Below are positions 8,323-19,051 of a stretch of DNA of 64,000 bases, piece after piece. This DNA is from Moorella thermoacetica (GTDB lineage Bacteria; Bacillota; DSM-521; Neomoorellales; Neomoorellaceae), in assembly GCF_001267405.1 (NCBI RefSeq), contig NZ_CP012369.1, forward strand, positions 1,018,001 through 1,082,000, written 5' to 3'. How positions within the stretch are numbered: the first letter of the stretch is position 1; the number at the start of each line of letters is the position of its first letter. The position numbers and the translations under genes are program-made. A model generated the notes under the pieces. It made no database searches. It was given only the letters and a program-made list of their open reading frames with translations, and was not told where the DNA came from.

Positions 8323-9407
8323 CCGGGGTCATTCACGGCGGAGACTGGCAGGGAGCCGTAGATCGCTACGGCTGGAAGGTGGAAGAGATACTGGACTTCA
8401 GCGCCAACATCAATCCCCTGGGGCCGCCGGTCGGGGTACTGGAAACCTTGAAGGAAAACTTGCCGGCCGTTCAGCGTTACCCTGACCCGGCAAGCCGGCG
8501 TTTGAAAGAAGCACTGGCAGATCAACTGCATGTAGATACCGGCGCTATAATTATTGCTAACGGGGCGGTAGAATTAATTTACCTTATAATGCAGGTTCTA
8601 AAGCCTGATCGGGTGCTGGTAGTCGAACCCACCTTCGGCGAATACCGCCGGGCAGCTACCATCGCCGGGGCCGAAGTGTTGCCTGTCTACCTTGATCCCG
8701 CTACCGGTTTTACCTTTGATTTCGACCGCTGGCGCCCGGAACTGCAGCGGTCGCAGGTAGCCTTTATTTGCAATCCCAATAATCCCACCGGCCGCCTCCT
8801 GAACCCGGATATTTTACATCGGGCAGCAAGCCTATGCCGGGAACAGGGGGTTTTCCTGGTGATGGATGAATCCTTTCTGGACTTTGTCCCCGACGGGGAT
8901 AAGTTTTCTCTGGTACCCCAGGCGGCCGCCGGGCCGGGGATATTTATCCTGCACTCTTTGACGAAGATTTTTGCCCTGCCGGGATTGCGCCTTGGTTACG
9001 GTGTCGGCTGTCCGGATATGGTACGCAGGCTGGAGAACAGCCGGGACCCCTGGAGCGTCAATATCCTGGCCCAGATGGCAGGCGTAGCCGCCCTGGCCGA
9101 TAAGGAGTATTTAAAGAAAACCCGGGAACTAATCAAGCGGGAAAAGGAGTATCTTTTCCATAACCTGTCCAGGCTGGCAGGATTCCGGCCCTATTACCCC
9201 GAAGTTAATTTTATCCTGACTAACATTCAGAACGGCTGCCTGACGGTATCCCGGTTGGCTGAACTCCTGGCCCGGAAGCGCATCTTAATCCGTGACTGTT
9301 CTTCTTTTCCCGGTCTTGGACCGGCCTACTTCCGGGTTGCCGTACGTGACCACCGGGCCAATAAGAGACTGGTGGCTGCCTTAAAGGAGATAATGGAGGA
9401 GAGTTAA
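8280..9407 (+). CDS. cobD: L-threonine-O-3-phosphate decarboxylase CobD (PLP, HisC-like)
   Basis: This 375-residue class I aminotransferase-fold enzyme makes (R)-1-amino-2-propanol O-2-phosphate, the linker of the nucleotide loop. FSANINPLGPP near residue 40 is a CobD/HisC signature. NPNNPTGRLL, DESFLDF and the PLP-lysine motif HSLTKIFALPGLRLGYG follow in the normal order, and RDCSSFPGL with YFRVAVR closes the protein. HisC is the close paralogue, but the neighbours pduX, cobS and cobC make CobD the better call. ATG 8280 is 43 nt inside pduX with GGAGGG upstream. Confidence 0.9.
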   Translation: MVHERASNSNGRELTGVIHGGDWQGAVDRYGWKVEEILDFSANINPLGPPVGVLETLKENLPAVQRYPDPASRRLKEALADQLHVDTGAIIIANGAVELIYLIMQVLKPDRVLVVEPTFGEYRRAATIAGAEVLPVYLDPATGFTFDFDRWRPELQRSQVAFICNPNNPTGRLLNPDILHRAASLCREQGVFLVMDESFLDFVPDGDKFSLVPQAAAGPGIFILHSLTKIFALPGLRLGYGVGCPDMVRRLENSRDPWSVNILAQMAGVAALADKEYLKKTRELIKREKEYLFHNLSRLAGFRPYYPEVNFILTNIQNGCLTVSRLAELLARKRILIRDCSSFPGLGPAYFRVAVRDHRANKRLVAALKEIMEES

Positions 9408-10052
9408 GTGCAGAGTACAAGGGTTTACCTGGTCCGCCACGGTGAGACGGAGTGGAACAATTCGGGACGTTACCAGGGGCATTCTGATATCGCCCTTAGT
9501 CCTAACGGTCGCCGGCAGGCGGAACTCCTGCGGGAGCGTTTTTGCCGGGTACACCTGGATGCAGTCTTTACCAGCGATTTGCGGCGGGCCCGGGAGACGG
9601 CAGCGATTATAGCCGCTCCCCATGGTCTGAAGATCAACGAGGTGCCTGCTTTGCGGGAAATAAACTTCGGTGTCTGGGAAGGATTGACTTACCAGGAGAT
9701 TATTGCTAATCACCCCAGAGAATGGGAAGCCTGGCGCCAGGACCCCGGTGCGACTATAATTCCAGGGGGAGAGAGTTTCCAGCAGGTCAAGGAACGGGCC
9801 CTGGCAGCCTTTAACGGAATATTGGACCGGGAAAGGGGCCGCAATCTCCTGGTTGTTGCCCACGGCGGTAGTCTGCGGGCCCTTATTTGTGGTATCCTGG
9901 GCCTGGATTTGACGGCCGTCTGGCGTTTCCGCCTGGATAACACCGGCGTCAGCGTGGTCGATTGTTATGGTGTGCACCAGATCCTGGTTTTATTAAACGA
10001 CACCCACCACCTGGAGGACCTGGGCGGCCCCGACGGGAGCGGGATTCTCTAA
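9408..10052 (+). CDS. cobC: Histidine phosphatase, probable alpha-ribazole phosphatase CobC
   Basis: This 214-residue phosphoglycerate-mutase-fold phosphatase has the phospho-histidine motif YLVRHGETEWN at residues 6-16, SDLRRARETA near residue 55, and VVAHGGSLRAL carrying the second His. It would remove the 5' phosphate of alpha-ribazole phosphate or adenosylcobalamin phosphate at the end of the pathway. GTG 9408 directly follows the cobD stop, with GGAGGAG about 7 nt before it. A general sugar-phosphate phosphatase is possible; the operon position supports CobC. Confidence 0.85.
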   Translation: MQSTRVYLVRHGETEWNNSGRYQGHSDIALSPNGRRQAELLRERFCRVHLDAVFTSDLRRARETAAIIAAPHGLKINEVPALREINFGVWEGLTYQEIIANHPREWEAWRQDPGATIIPGGESFQQVKERALAAFNGILDRERGRNLLVVAHGGSLRALICGILGLDLTAVWRFRLDNTGVSVVDCYGVHQILVLLNDTHHLEDLGGPDGSGIL

Positions 10053-10107
10053 GGTGGGGTAAAAGTAGGTCGTTCAAGGCAAACTACCTACCAGGAGGTG
10101 GTTAGCT

Positions 10108-10335
10108 TTGGAGCCTACTTTCCGGCCCTCACGGGCACCCTGGAGCACCCAGCCCAGTTTAAAGGAAATGGCTGCCGAAGTTGGTGTCGATTTTGACCGC
10201 TTGATTGCTGGCCTGGCAGCCAATCGTTCCGATACCGAACTGGCGGCGGAATTCGGGGTCGATTGCCGGGTGATCTATCATCTGCGGGATCACTTTGAAC
10301 GCTACGGGATTCACTCCATCATGGGGCAGGACTAG
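10108..10335 (+). CDS. Small helix-turn-helix-like protein of unknown function
   Basis: This is a 75-residue protein I do not recognise by name. Residues 30-65 (LIAGLAANRSDTELAAEFG followed by VDCRVIYHLRDHF) look like a helix-turn-helix of the sigma-region-4 or HTH-23 kind. TTG 10108 is preceded by CCAGGAGGTGG with about 9 nt spacing, a strong ribosome site. It follows cobC by 55 nt and its stop codon lies inside the operon terminator, so it is the last cistron. A regulatory role towards the B12 operon is conceivable but is only an inference from position. Confidence 0.75.
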   Translation: MEPTFRPSRAPWSTQPSLKEMAAEVGVDFDRLIAGLAANRSDTELAAEFGVDCRVIYHLRDHFERYGIHSIMGQD

Positions 10336-10356
10336 CCGGGTATCCCGGCTTTTTTT
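10334..10356 (+). terminator. Rho-independent terminator of the cobalamin operon
   Basis: AGCCGGG and CCCGGCT form a perfect 7-bp stem around a TAT loop, followed by seven T residues. The stem overlaps the stop codon of the small HTH-like gene. Confidence 0.9.
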
Positions 10357-10395
10357 ATCGAGGGATGGTTGATGGGAATAAACCGGGAGGGATAT

Positions 10396-11322
10396 ATGAA
10401 AAAAGCGAAAGATAGTTCAGGGGAAGGACGGGGTCTTTTCCTGGCGGTCCTGGCGGCCGCCGCCCTGGGCCTGGAAGGAATATCTGCCAAGCTGGCCTAC
10501 GCCGGTGGCGCCAATATCTTGAGTATCCTGGCCATACGATTCTTAGCAGCAGGCATTCTTTTCTGGGGCAGCCTGATAGTTTTTCCCCTCGATTGGAAAC
10601 TGAACCTGGGTACCATGGTACGTTTAACCGTCCTGGCCCTGGGAGGCCAGGCGACCACTATTTTATTGCTATTCTATGCCTTTGAGCGCATTCCGGCAAC
10701 GGTAGCCATGTTATTCTTCTACCTTTACCCGGTGATTGTTAGCCTCCTAGCTACCGTTTTTCTAAAAGAAACCCTCACCCGGGCCAAAATCGGCGCCCTG
10801 GTCCTCGCCTTTACAGGGCTTGCAATCATCCTTGGTGTCCCTACCGGCAATCTGGAAATATGGGGTATTGTCACAGCCCTTCTGGCCGCTTGCACCAATG
10901 GTATATATATGGTCGGCCAGACGGGCTTATTGAAAACGATAGAACCACGGGTTTTTAACGCCTATGCAACCCTGACTATAGGCGTGGCCTACTTTATTCT
11001 GGCCATAGTTACCGGTACCTTCAGTCTTGCTTTTAATAGCCAGGCTATCCTGGCTATTGCCACCTTGAGCTTGATTTGTACTCTACTGGCATATACGGCC
11101 GTGGCCTGGAGCCTGAAATATATCGGCGCCTCCCGGGCGGCCATTATTTCCACCCTGGAGCCGGTGGTTACCGCTGTGCTGGGCTTCCTGATCTTGGGGG
11201 AGAGACTGCATCCTATCCAGCTTCTGGGAGGGGCCTTGATCCTGGCTGGAGTAACGGTGCAACAGGTGCTAACGTCGAAGGATAGCGGTGAAGGTCATGG
11301 TTATGGTATAATTAAGCAATAA
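10396..11322 (+). CDS. EamA/DMT-superfamily transporter
   Basis: This 308-residue membrane protein shows about ten hydrophobic segments in two EamA repeats; GLEGISAKLAYAGG opens the first, and the second contains SRAAIISTLEPVVTAVLGF, the usual EamA signature. It probably exports a small metabolite, but the substrate cannot be read from sequence. I place the start at ATG 10396, five bases after GGGAGG; the frame itself opens at TTG 10369. A second, distinct DMT protein lies at 30344-31231. It is the first gene after the cobalamin terminator, so it is probably transcribed separately. Confidence 0.85.
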   Translation: MKKAKDSSGEGRGLFLAVLAAAALGLEGISAKLAYAGGANILSILAIRFLAAGILFWGSLIVFPLDWKLNLGTMVRLTVLALGGQATTILLLFYAFERIPATVAMLFFYLYPVIVSLLATVFLKETLTRAKIGALVLAFTGLAIILGVPTGNLEIWGIVTALLAACTNGIYMVGQTGLLKTIEPRVFNAYATLTIGVAYFILAIVTGTFSLAFNSQAILAIATLSLICTLLAYTAVAWSLKYIGASRAAIISTLEPVVTAVLGFLILGERLHPIQLLGGALILAGVTVQQVLTSKDSGEGHGYGIIKQ

Positions 11323-11338
11323 TTAAATCCTGCTCTAA

Positions 11339-12808
<1,470 letters not shown>

Positions 12809-12846
12809 GTACAAATCTAAATTAACTATACGGGAGAGGTGTTAAA

Positions 12847-13944
12847 ATGGCTGCCGAAGTTTTTTGGACCAATATGCGTACCAAAAAGGGGAAGAGCCTG
12901 GTTGACAAGGTGGCTACCCTGTGGCACCGGGCCGGTTTCAAGGACGCCGTCGACCCCGGCGACCTGGTCGCCATTAAAATTCACTTCGGGGAAAAGGGCA
13001 ACACGGCCTATATCAACCCCGTCTTTGCCCGCCGGGTGGTGGAGTTAATCAAGGCCGCTAAAGGAAAGCCTTTCCTGACGGATTCCAATACCCTGTACGT
13101 AGGTTCCCGTTCCAATGCCGTCGATCACCTGCAGACGGCCATTGAAAACGGCTTTGCTTATGCTGTAGCCGGGGCGCCCCTGGTTATCGCCGATGGCTTG
13201 AAGGGAAAAGATTATTACGAGGTGCCGGTAAGCGGCAAACATTTTCAAAAGGTAAAAATCAGCAGCGCCATCTACCATGCCGATAGTATGGTCGTCATGA
13301 GTCACTTTAAAGGCCACGAGCTTGTTGGTTTCGGTGGGACCCTCAAAAACCTGGGCATGGGTTGTGCCAGCCCTTCCGGCAAGCAGATGATGCATAGCGA
13401 CGTTCTGCCCCGGGTTGAAGAAGAGGAGTGTATTGGTTGCGGCAAGTGCCGGCGCTGGTGTCCAGCCGGGGCCATTACCGTCACCGAAAAGGCGACGATT
13501 AATGGCGAGCTGTGTATCGGTTGCGGGGAGTGTACCGTCACCTGTCCCCGCAGGGCCATCAAGGCCAGCTTTAAGAGTGATCCAGTGGTCCTGCAAGAAA
13601 AGATCGTCGAGTTTGCTTACGGTTCCCTTAAGGGCAAGGAGAACAAGTGTGTCTTTTTTAACTTTGTCACCCACGTAGCCCCGGAATGCGATTGTAATTC
13701 CTGGGACGACGCGGCCATCATCCCTGATGTTGGTATCCTGGCTTCCCTGGACCCGGTAGCCCTGGATCAGGCCAGTTTTGACCTGGCCAATGCCCAGCCG
13801 GCCCTGCCGGGGACCCGCCTGGACGGTCACGAGGACGCCAGGGACAAGTTCCAGGCCGTCAGCGGTTATGACGGGACACCCCTTTTAAGATATGCCGAGG
13901 AAATAGGCATGGGGACACGGGAGTATAACCTGATAAAGGTTTAA
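12847..13944 (+). CDS. DUF362 protein with two 4Fe-4S motifs
   Basis: This 365-residue protein has an N-terminal DUF362 domain (IKIHFGEKGNTAYINP near residue 40, MSHFKGHELVGFGGTLKNLG near residue 155). Two ferredoxin-type motifs follow, CIGCGKCRRWCPAG and CIGCGECTVTCPRR, around residues 195-235. The remaining C-terminal part continues the DUF362 fold. A cytoplasmic iron-sulfur protein of unknown function is the safe call, with electron transfer or cofactor maturation as possibilities. ATG 12847 is preceded by GGGAGAGGTG. It lies 38 nt after guaB and may be co-transcribed. Confidence 0.88.
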   Translation: MAAEVFWTNMRTKKGKSLVDKVATLWHRAGFKDAVDPGDLVAIKIHFGEKGNTAYINPVFARRVVELIKAAKGKPFLTDSNTLYVGSRSNAVDHLQTAIENGFAYAVAGAPLVIADGLKGKDYYEVPVSGKHFQKVKISSAIYHADSMVVMSHFKGHELVGFGGTLKNLGMGCASPSGKQMMHSDVLPRVEEEECIGCGKCRRWCPAGAITVTEKATINGELCIGCGECTVTCPRRAIKASFKSDPVVLQEKIVEFAYGSLKGKENKCVFFNFVTHVAPECDCNSWDDAAIIPDVGILASLDPVALDQASFDLANAQPALPGTRLDGHEDARDKFQAVSGYDGTPLLRYAEEIGMGTREYNLIKV

Positions 13945-14056
13945 AAAAGCCGGAAGCTACCATTAAGCATATATAGTTCCCCGGCAGCAACCGGTATGCT
14001 AAGAAAAAATAACAGGTGCAAGATGGAGTATAATTGTAGCAGGAGGTTCTAAAAGA

Positions 14057-14500
14057 ATGGCGAATCTATACGTTAAAAAGATGGAAGGGCATTCCGGTAG
14101 GCGCCTGGCCTTTCGCCTGGCCTACGGCTGCGATCTCCTGGAAGCCCTCCAGGGTATTGTCGAAGAAGCAGATGTACTTTTTGGCTCCATCAATTTCCTG
14201 GGAGCTGTCCAGAAGGCCAGGGTGGGTTACTACCTGCAGGATGAAAAACGTTTTATAACCCTGGATTTAGATGAGCCCATGGAGATCCTGAGCGGTCTGG
14301 GCAATGTATCCTTAAAAGACGGCAAGCCCTTTGTTCATGCCCATGTTACCTTTCTGGATCGCACGGGAACCATCAGGGGCGGTCACTTATTACCCGGAAC
14401 CATTGTCTTTGCCGGGGAGGTTTTTATTGAAGAACTTGAACTTCCGGCACCGCCGGAGCGGGTTGATGACCCGGTGACAGGCTTGAGCCTCTGGGAATAA
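14057..14500 (+). CDS. PPC/DUF296 domain protein
   Basis: This 147-residue single-domain protein matches the plant-and-prokaryote-conserved (PPC, DUF296) fold: a FRLAYGCDLLEAL segment near residue 22 and the metal-binding-like VHAHVTFLDRTG...GGHLLPG pattern near residues 96-118. In bacteria such proteins are often called predicted DNA-binding because of the plant AT-hook relatives, but no AT-hook is present here. AGGAGG lies about 11 nt before the ATG. It has about 110 nt of leader, so it may be its own transcription unit. Confidence 0.82.
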   Translation: MANLYVKKMEGHSGRRLAFRLAYGCDLLEALQGIVEEADVLFGSINFLGAVQKARVGYYLQDEKRFITLDLDEPMEILSGLGNVSLKDGKPFVHAHVTFLDRTGTIRGGHLLPGTIVFAGEVFIEELELPAPPERVDDPVTGLSLWE

Positions 14501-14547
14501 AATTATTTAATAACCGGGGTAGAAATATTTTAATGGGGGTGGGGTAA

Positions 14548-15030
14548 ATGCTCATACTGGTAAAGGTGAAACAAATAGTCCTGGATCAAACCCTAAATCC
14601 GGTAGTGTTACTGGGTGAACCGGAGGGGAATCAGGTATTGCCTATCTGGGTAGGTCCCTTCGAAGCCCAGGCCATTGCCCTGGCAATGCAGGGTATCTTA
14701 ACACCGCGTCCCCTGACCCATGACCTGTTACGTTCCCTTTGTGAAAACCTGGGGGTAGAAGTGAATAAAGTCCTGGTCCAGGATATCAGGGATGGTACCT
14801 ACTATGCCGAACTTTACCTCCGCCAGGGAGATAGAGAGGTGGTCGTAGACGCCCGGCCCAGCGACGCCATAGCCCTGGCCCTCAGGACCAACGCCCCCCT
14901 TTATATCACCGAGAAGGTGGCCGCTTACACCCTCAATGTCGAAGACCTGGTCAGCGAGGACCAGGCCGAGGAGTTGCAACAAATGCTGACGGATATCAAA
15001 CCCGAAGTAGATAAAAAACACCTGCATTAG
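14548..15030 (+). CDS. Bifunctional nuclease family protein (DUF151)
   Basis: This 160-residue protein carries the DUF151 signature: VVLLGEPEGNQVLPIWVGPFEA at residues 18-39, AIALAMQG, RPLTHDLL and RPSDAIALALR near residue 105, with a short UvrB/UvrC-like C-terminal tail. The family is annotated as a bifunctional DNase/RNase on the basis of a plant homologue; its bacterial role is unsettled. GGGGTGGGG precedes the ATG. It is the last gene before a terminator-like hairpin. Confidence 0.85.
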   Translation: MLILVKVKQIVLDQTLNPVVLLGEPEGNQVLPIWVGPFEAQAIALAMQGILTPRPLTHDLLRSLCENLGVEVNKVLVQDIRDGTYYAELYLRQGDREVVVDARPSDAIALALRTNAPLYITEKVAAYTLNVEDLVSEDQAEELQQMLTDIKPEVDKKHLH

Positions 15031-15038
15031 AGCCTTGC

Positions 15039-15068
15039 ATCCCGGTCACGTAGCGGCCGGGATTGTTT
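15039..15068 (+). terminator. Terminator-like hairpin after the DUF151 gene
   Basis: ATCCCGG and CCGGGAT form a 7-bp stem around an 11-nt loop, followed by TGTTTGT. The U-run is imperfect, so efficiency is uncertain. The miaB promoter follows immediately. Confidence 0.6.
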
Positions 15069-15095
15069 GTATTTAAAGTCGAGAAACGATATAAT
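15067..15095 (+). promoter_or_regulatory. SigA-type promoter for miaB-mutS-mutL-miaA
   Basis: TTGTAT and TATAAT are separated by exactly 17 nt. They lie 34 nt before the miaB GTG, just after the upstream terminator. Confidence 0.7.
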
Positions 15096-15128
15096 GGAAA
15101 GAAAAGCAGAAACCACAGGAGGCAGGTC

Positions 15129-16463
15129 GTGGTAAAAGCAAGAAAAACCTTCAAGATTATAACCTATGGCTGTCAGATGAACCAGAGGGACAGCGAAATG
15201 ATGGCCGATCTCCTTCAAGATGCTGGCTATGAACCGGTGGCCCGGGAAGAAGAAGCCGGCGTAATCATCCTCGATACCTGTTGCGTCCGGGAGAAGGCTG
15301 AAAATAAGGTTTACGGCAAACTGGGCCAGATCGAGAAGTTAAAGAGTGCCAACCCGGACCTGGTAATTGCTGTGGCCGGGTGTATGGTCCAGCAGCCGGG
15401 GGTCGCCGAGAAAATCCGCCAGCAGGCACCTTATGTCGATCTCCTCCTGGGGACCGGTAACCTCCAGGAGCTGCCGCAACTGATCGAGGAAATCAAGGCC
15501 ATGCACCGGCCCAGGATAGTTGTCGGCGAGCAGGAAGGACCGGTAGTGGAGGATCTCCCCCGGCGGCGGGCCAGGGGGGCCCAGGCCTTTGTAACCATAA
15601 CCTACGGTTGCAATAACTTTTGCACCTATTGTATTGTCCCCTATGTCCGCGGGCGGGAGAGAAGCCGCCGGCCGGAGAATATAATCAAAGAAGTAAAAGA
15701 ACTGGTTGACCAGGGAGTAATTGAAGTTACCCTCCTGGGCCAGAATGTCAACTCTTATGGCCGCGACTTGAGAGACGGGATCAATTTTGCCGGCCTGCTG
15801 GAGCGTGTTAATGCTGTTGAAGGTTTAAAGCGTATACGTTATGTAACTTCCCACCCCAGGGATTTTACCCCCGAACTGGTAACTACTATTAGCCGGTTGG
15901 ATAAAGTCTGTGAACATGTTCATCTGCCTGTGCAGGCCGGCAGTAACCGGATCCTGGAACTCATGCACCGGGGTTATACCAGGGAACACTACCTGGAACT
16001 GGTTGCCGACCTGCGGCGCCATATCCCGGGGATCAGCCTGACGACGGATCTCATTGTTGGTTTTCCCGGGGAGACAGAAGCCGACTTTGAGGATACCCTG
16101 GACCTGGTTGCCAGGGTGCAGTTCGATAATGCCTTTACCTTTATGTACTCGCCGCGACGGGGCACGGAGGCTGCCACCATGCCGGGTCAGCTGCCCACGG
16201 CCATCAAGAAGGAGCGCCTGAAGCGGTTGATGGAACTCCAGAACAGCATCAGCCTGGCGAAGAATGAAGCCCTGGTAGGCCAGGAAGTGGAAGTTCTCGT
16301 GGAAGGCCCCAGTAAAACCGATCCCGACCAGTTGAGCGGCCGTACCCGGACCAATAAGCTAATTATTTTCCCCGGGGATCAATCCCTGACCGGCCGGCTG
16401 GTAAGGGTGCGGTTAACCCGAGCCCAGACTTGGTTATTAAAAGGAGAAATGGTTGATGGCTAG
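15129..16463 (+). CDS. miaB: tRNA-2-methylthio-N6-dimethylallyladenosine synthase MiaB
   Basis: This radical-SAM methylthiotransferase acts on i6A37 of tRNA, downstream of MiaA encoded in the same operon. The three N-terminal cluster cysteines are visible in YGCQMN (Cys15), [10 protein letters not shown] and VAGCMVQ. The radical-SAM motif is CNNFCTYC near residue 160, and the C-terminus is a TRAM domain. I choose GTG 15129 behind CAGGAGGCAGG (444 residues); an upstream open extension to 15063 would read through the promoter. The stop overlaps mutS by 8 nt. Confidence 0.94.
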   Translation: MVKARKTFKIITYGCQMNQRDSEMMADLLQDAGYEPVAREEEAGVIILDTCCVREKAENKVYGKLGQIEKLKSANPDLVIAVAGCMVQQPGVAEKIRQQAPYVDLLLGTGNLQELPQLIEEIKAMHRPRIVVGEQEGPVVEDLPRRRARGAQAFVTITYGCNNFCTYCIVPYVRGRERSRRPENIIKEVKELVDQGVIEVTLLGQNVNSYGRDLRDGINFAGLLERVNAVEGLKRIRYVTSHPRDFTPELVTTISRLDKVCEHVHLPVQAGSNRILELMHRGYTREHYLELVADLRRHIPGISLTTDLIVGFPGETEADFEDTLDLVARVQFDNAFTFMYSPRRGTEAATMPGQLPTAIKKERLKRLMELQNSISLAKNEALVGQEVEVLVEGPSKTDPDQLSGRTRTNKLIIFPGDQSLTGRLVRVRLTRAQTWLLKGEMVDG

Positions 16464-19047
16464 GGAACAGGCCTTAACCCCCATGATGGCGCAATACCGC
16501 CAGATCAAGTCCCAGTACCCGGATTGCATCCTCTTCTTCCGCCTGGGAGATTTTTATGAGATGTTTTATGAAGACGCCGAGGTGGCAGCCCGGGAATTGG
16601 ACCTGGTTTTGACGACCCGGGGCGGTAAAGAGGCAGCCCCCATGTGCGGGGTACCCTTTCACGCCGCCGACAGTTACCTGGCCCGCCTGGTAGGTAAGGG
16701 CTACAAGGTGGCTATTTGCGAACAGATGGAGGACCCCCGCCAGGCCAAGGGCCTGGTACGCCGGGAGGTTATCCGGGTGGTTACCCCGGGTACGATAACC
16801 GATGAGAAGGCCCTGACCCCCGGCGGAAATAACTACCTGGCGGCGATAGTGCGCTATAACGGCTGCTGGGGGTTGGCCTGGGCCGATGCCTCCACGGGGG
16901 AATTCTTGTTTACCACCTGCCCGGACCAGGAAACCCTGGTGGACGAGCTGGTACGCCTCATGCCGTCGGAATATTTGCTGCCCGGGGAACTGGCCCGGGA
17001 TACGGCCCTAAAAAGGCTCCTGCAGATTTACACCCGGGGCGTGATTACCGGCTGGCAAGTAGCCAGTAATCCGGAGGCAGCCCGGCAGTCCCTGGAGGAC
17101 CATTTTGGCCACGAGGCCCTGGCCGGGGTCGAATTACCGGCAGCTGCGGGCCTGGCAGCGGCCATGATTCTTTCTTTCCTGGTTGCTACCCAGCACAACT
17201 CCCTGGCCCACCTGGAGGCCCCGGCTGCCGCAGCCACAACCAGCCGGATGTTCCTGGATCAGGCTACCAGGCGCAACCTGGAGCTGGTGACTGCCGGCCG
17301 GGAGCAAAAACGGGAGGGTTCCCTCCTCTGGGTCCTGGATAAGACCCTCACAGCCATGGGTGCCCGGACCCTGAGGCGCTGGCTGGACCAGCCCTTGGTA
17401 GATGCCGGGGCCATCAAGGAACGCCAGGAAGCCGTCGCCGAACTGGTTGAGGGCTTCATCCTGCGCCAGGAATTGCGGGAGAGGCTGCAGGTGGTGCGGG
17501 ACCTGGAACGCCTGGCCGGCAGGGTGGCCTATGGGACGGCAGGCGGGCGGGAACTCCAGGCCCTGCGGGGTTCCCTGGCCGTAATCCCCGGTATCCTGGA
17601 GCTGATGGGCGAAGTACATTCCAGGCTCCTGGCGCAGGTGAGGGCCCAACTGGACCCCCTTGACGACCTGGTCGATCTCCTGGGCCGGACCCTGGTGGAC
17701 GATCCCCCGGCCAGCATCACCGAGGGCGGCATTATCCGTACCGGCTATAATGGAGAGGTCGATAAGCTGCGCGAGGCGGCCACCCACGGCCGGGATTGGA
17801 TTGCCAGCCTGGAAGCCGAGGAGCGGGAACGCACAGGGATTAAATCCCTCAAGGTCGGTTACAACCGTGTCTTCGGTTACTACATAGAGGTCACCCGTCC
17901 CAACCTCCCCCAGGTGCCGGCCGACTACGAGCGCAAACAGACCCTGGCCAATGCCGAGCGTTTTGTTACCCGGCGCCTGCAGGAACTGGAACGTCAGGTC
18001 CTGGGGGCAGAGGAGAGACTGGTCCAACTGGAGTATGAACTCTTTCAGGGCCTGCGGGAAGAGGTGCTGGGCGTCCTGCCCCGTATCTAGGCCACGGCCC
18101 GGGCCCTGGGAGTACTGGACGCCCTTATTTCCCTGGCTACGGTGGCCGTAGATAACAACTATACCTGTCCACGGGTCGATGACGGTACGGTGATTGAAAT
18201 CGAGCAGGGGCGCCACCCGGTGGTGGAACTGGTCGGTTCTCCGGGGACCTTTGTCCCCAACGACACCTACCTGGACCAGGAACAGTATATCCAGATCATT
18301 ACCGGGCCCAATATGGCCGGTAAATCCACCTATATCCGCCAGGTAGCTCTGATTGTACTGCTGGCCCAGATTGGCAGCTTTGTACCGGCCCGGCGAGCCC
18401 ATATCGGCCTGGTGGACAGGATTTTTACCCGGGTCGGTGCTGCCGATGATATCTTTGCCGGCCAGAGCACCTTTATGGTTGAGATGCAGGAAGTGGCCGG
18501 TATCTTGAAACACGCCACCAGGCGGAGCCTGGTTATCCTTGATGAAGTGGGCCGGGGTACAAGCACTGCTGACGGTCTGAGTATTGCCCGGGCAGTAACG
18601 GAGTATATTCACAATGTCATTGGTGCCCGCTGCCTCTTTGCCACCCACTACCACGAATTGGTTAGCCTGGCGGAGGAATTGTCCAGGGTCCGCAATTACT
18701 GCGTTGCCGTCCTGGAAGAGGGAGAGGACATTACCTTCCTCCGGACGATAGTGCCAGGTAGCACCGACAAGAGCTACGGAATCCATGTGGCCCGCCTGGC
18801 GGGCCTGCCGGAGCAGGTCCTGGAACGGGCGCGAGAAATTCTGGAACAGCAACCCAGGGCCCAGGTGCGGGTTTTAACGAAACCGGTAAAAAAGCCGACC
18901 CTTACTCCCGGCGAGGTACAGGTACTGGAGGAACTGGCCGGTTATAACCTGATGGCGGCCACGCCCCTGGAAGCCATGGAGCAGATCTTCCGCTGGCAGA
19001 AGATGCTTCACAAAGAGCTGGATATTGTTAAAAGGAGCAGGGGATGA
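16456..19047 (+). pseudogene. mutS: mutS (DNA mismatch recognition ATPase) with in-frame TAG at codon 545
   Basis: ATG 16456 follows AAGGAG by 9 nt and overlaps miaB. The first 544 codons are normal MutS, including the mismatch-wedge motif [11 protein letters not shown] near residue 25 and PMCGVPFHA. The reading frame then meets TAG (18088-18090) in [17 protein letters not shown], where CAG (Gln) would be expected. The next 318 codons in the same frame are undamaged and hold the ATPase domain: Walker [26 protein letters not shown] and THYHEL. A 544-residue product would lack the ATPase and dimerisation region. GTG 18142 could restart translation but has no convincing ribosome site. Recent nonsense mutation, suppression or a base-call error all remain possible. 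Confidence 0.9.
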
Positions 19048-19051
19048 TTCC

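Noticed and set aside
10075-10092. GTAGGT/ACCTAC hairpin upstream of the HTH-like gene as a riboswitch
   Set aside because: The stem is only 6 bp and no conserved riboswitch core, such as a B12 box, is present.
18088-18090. Pyrrolysine at the mutS TAG
   Set aside because: MutS is not a known Pyl protein, the position is Gln-like, and no Pyl machinery is visible in the window; nonsense mutation or error is simpler.
17134-18852. A 572-codon open frame on the minus strand across mutS
   Set aside because: It is a shadow of GC-rich codon use in mutS; it has no ribosome site and no family motifs, and the plus frame is unmistakable MutS.
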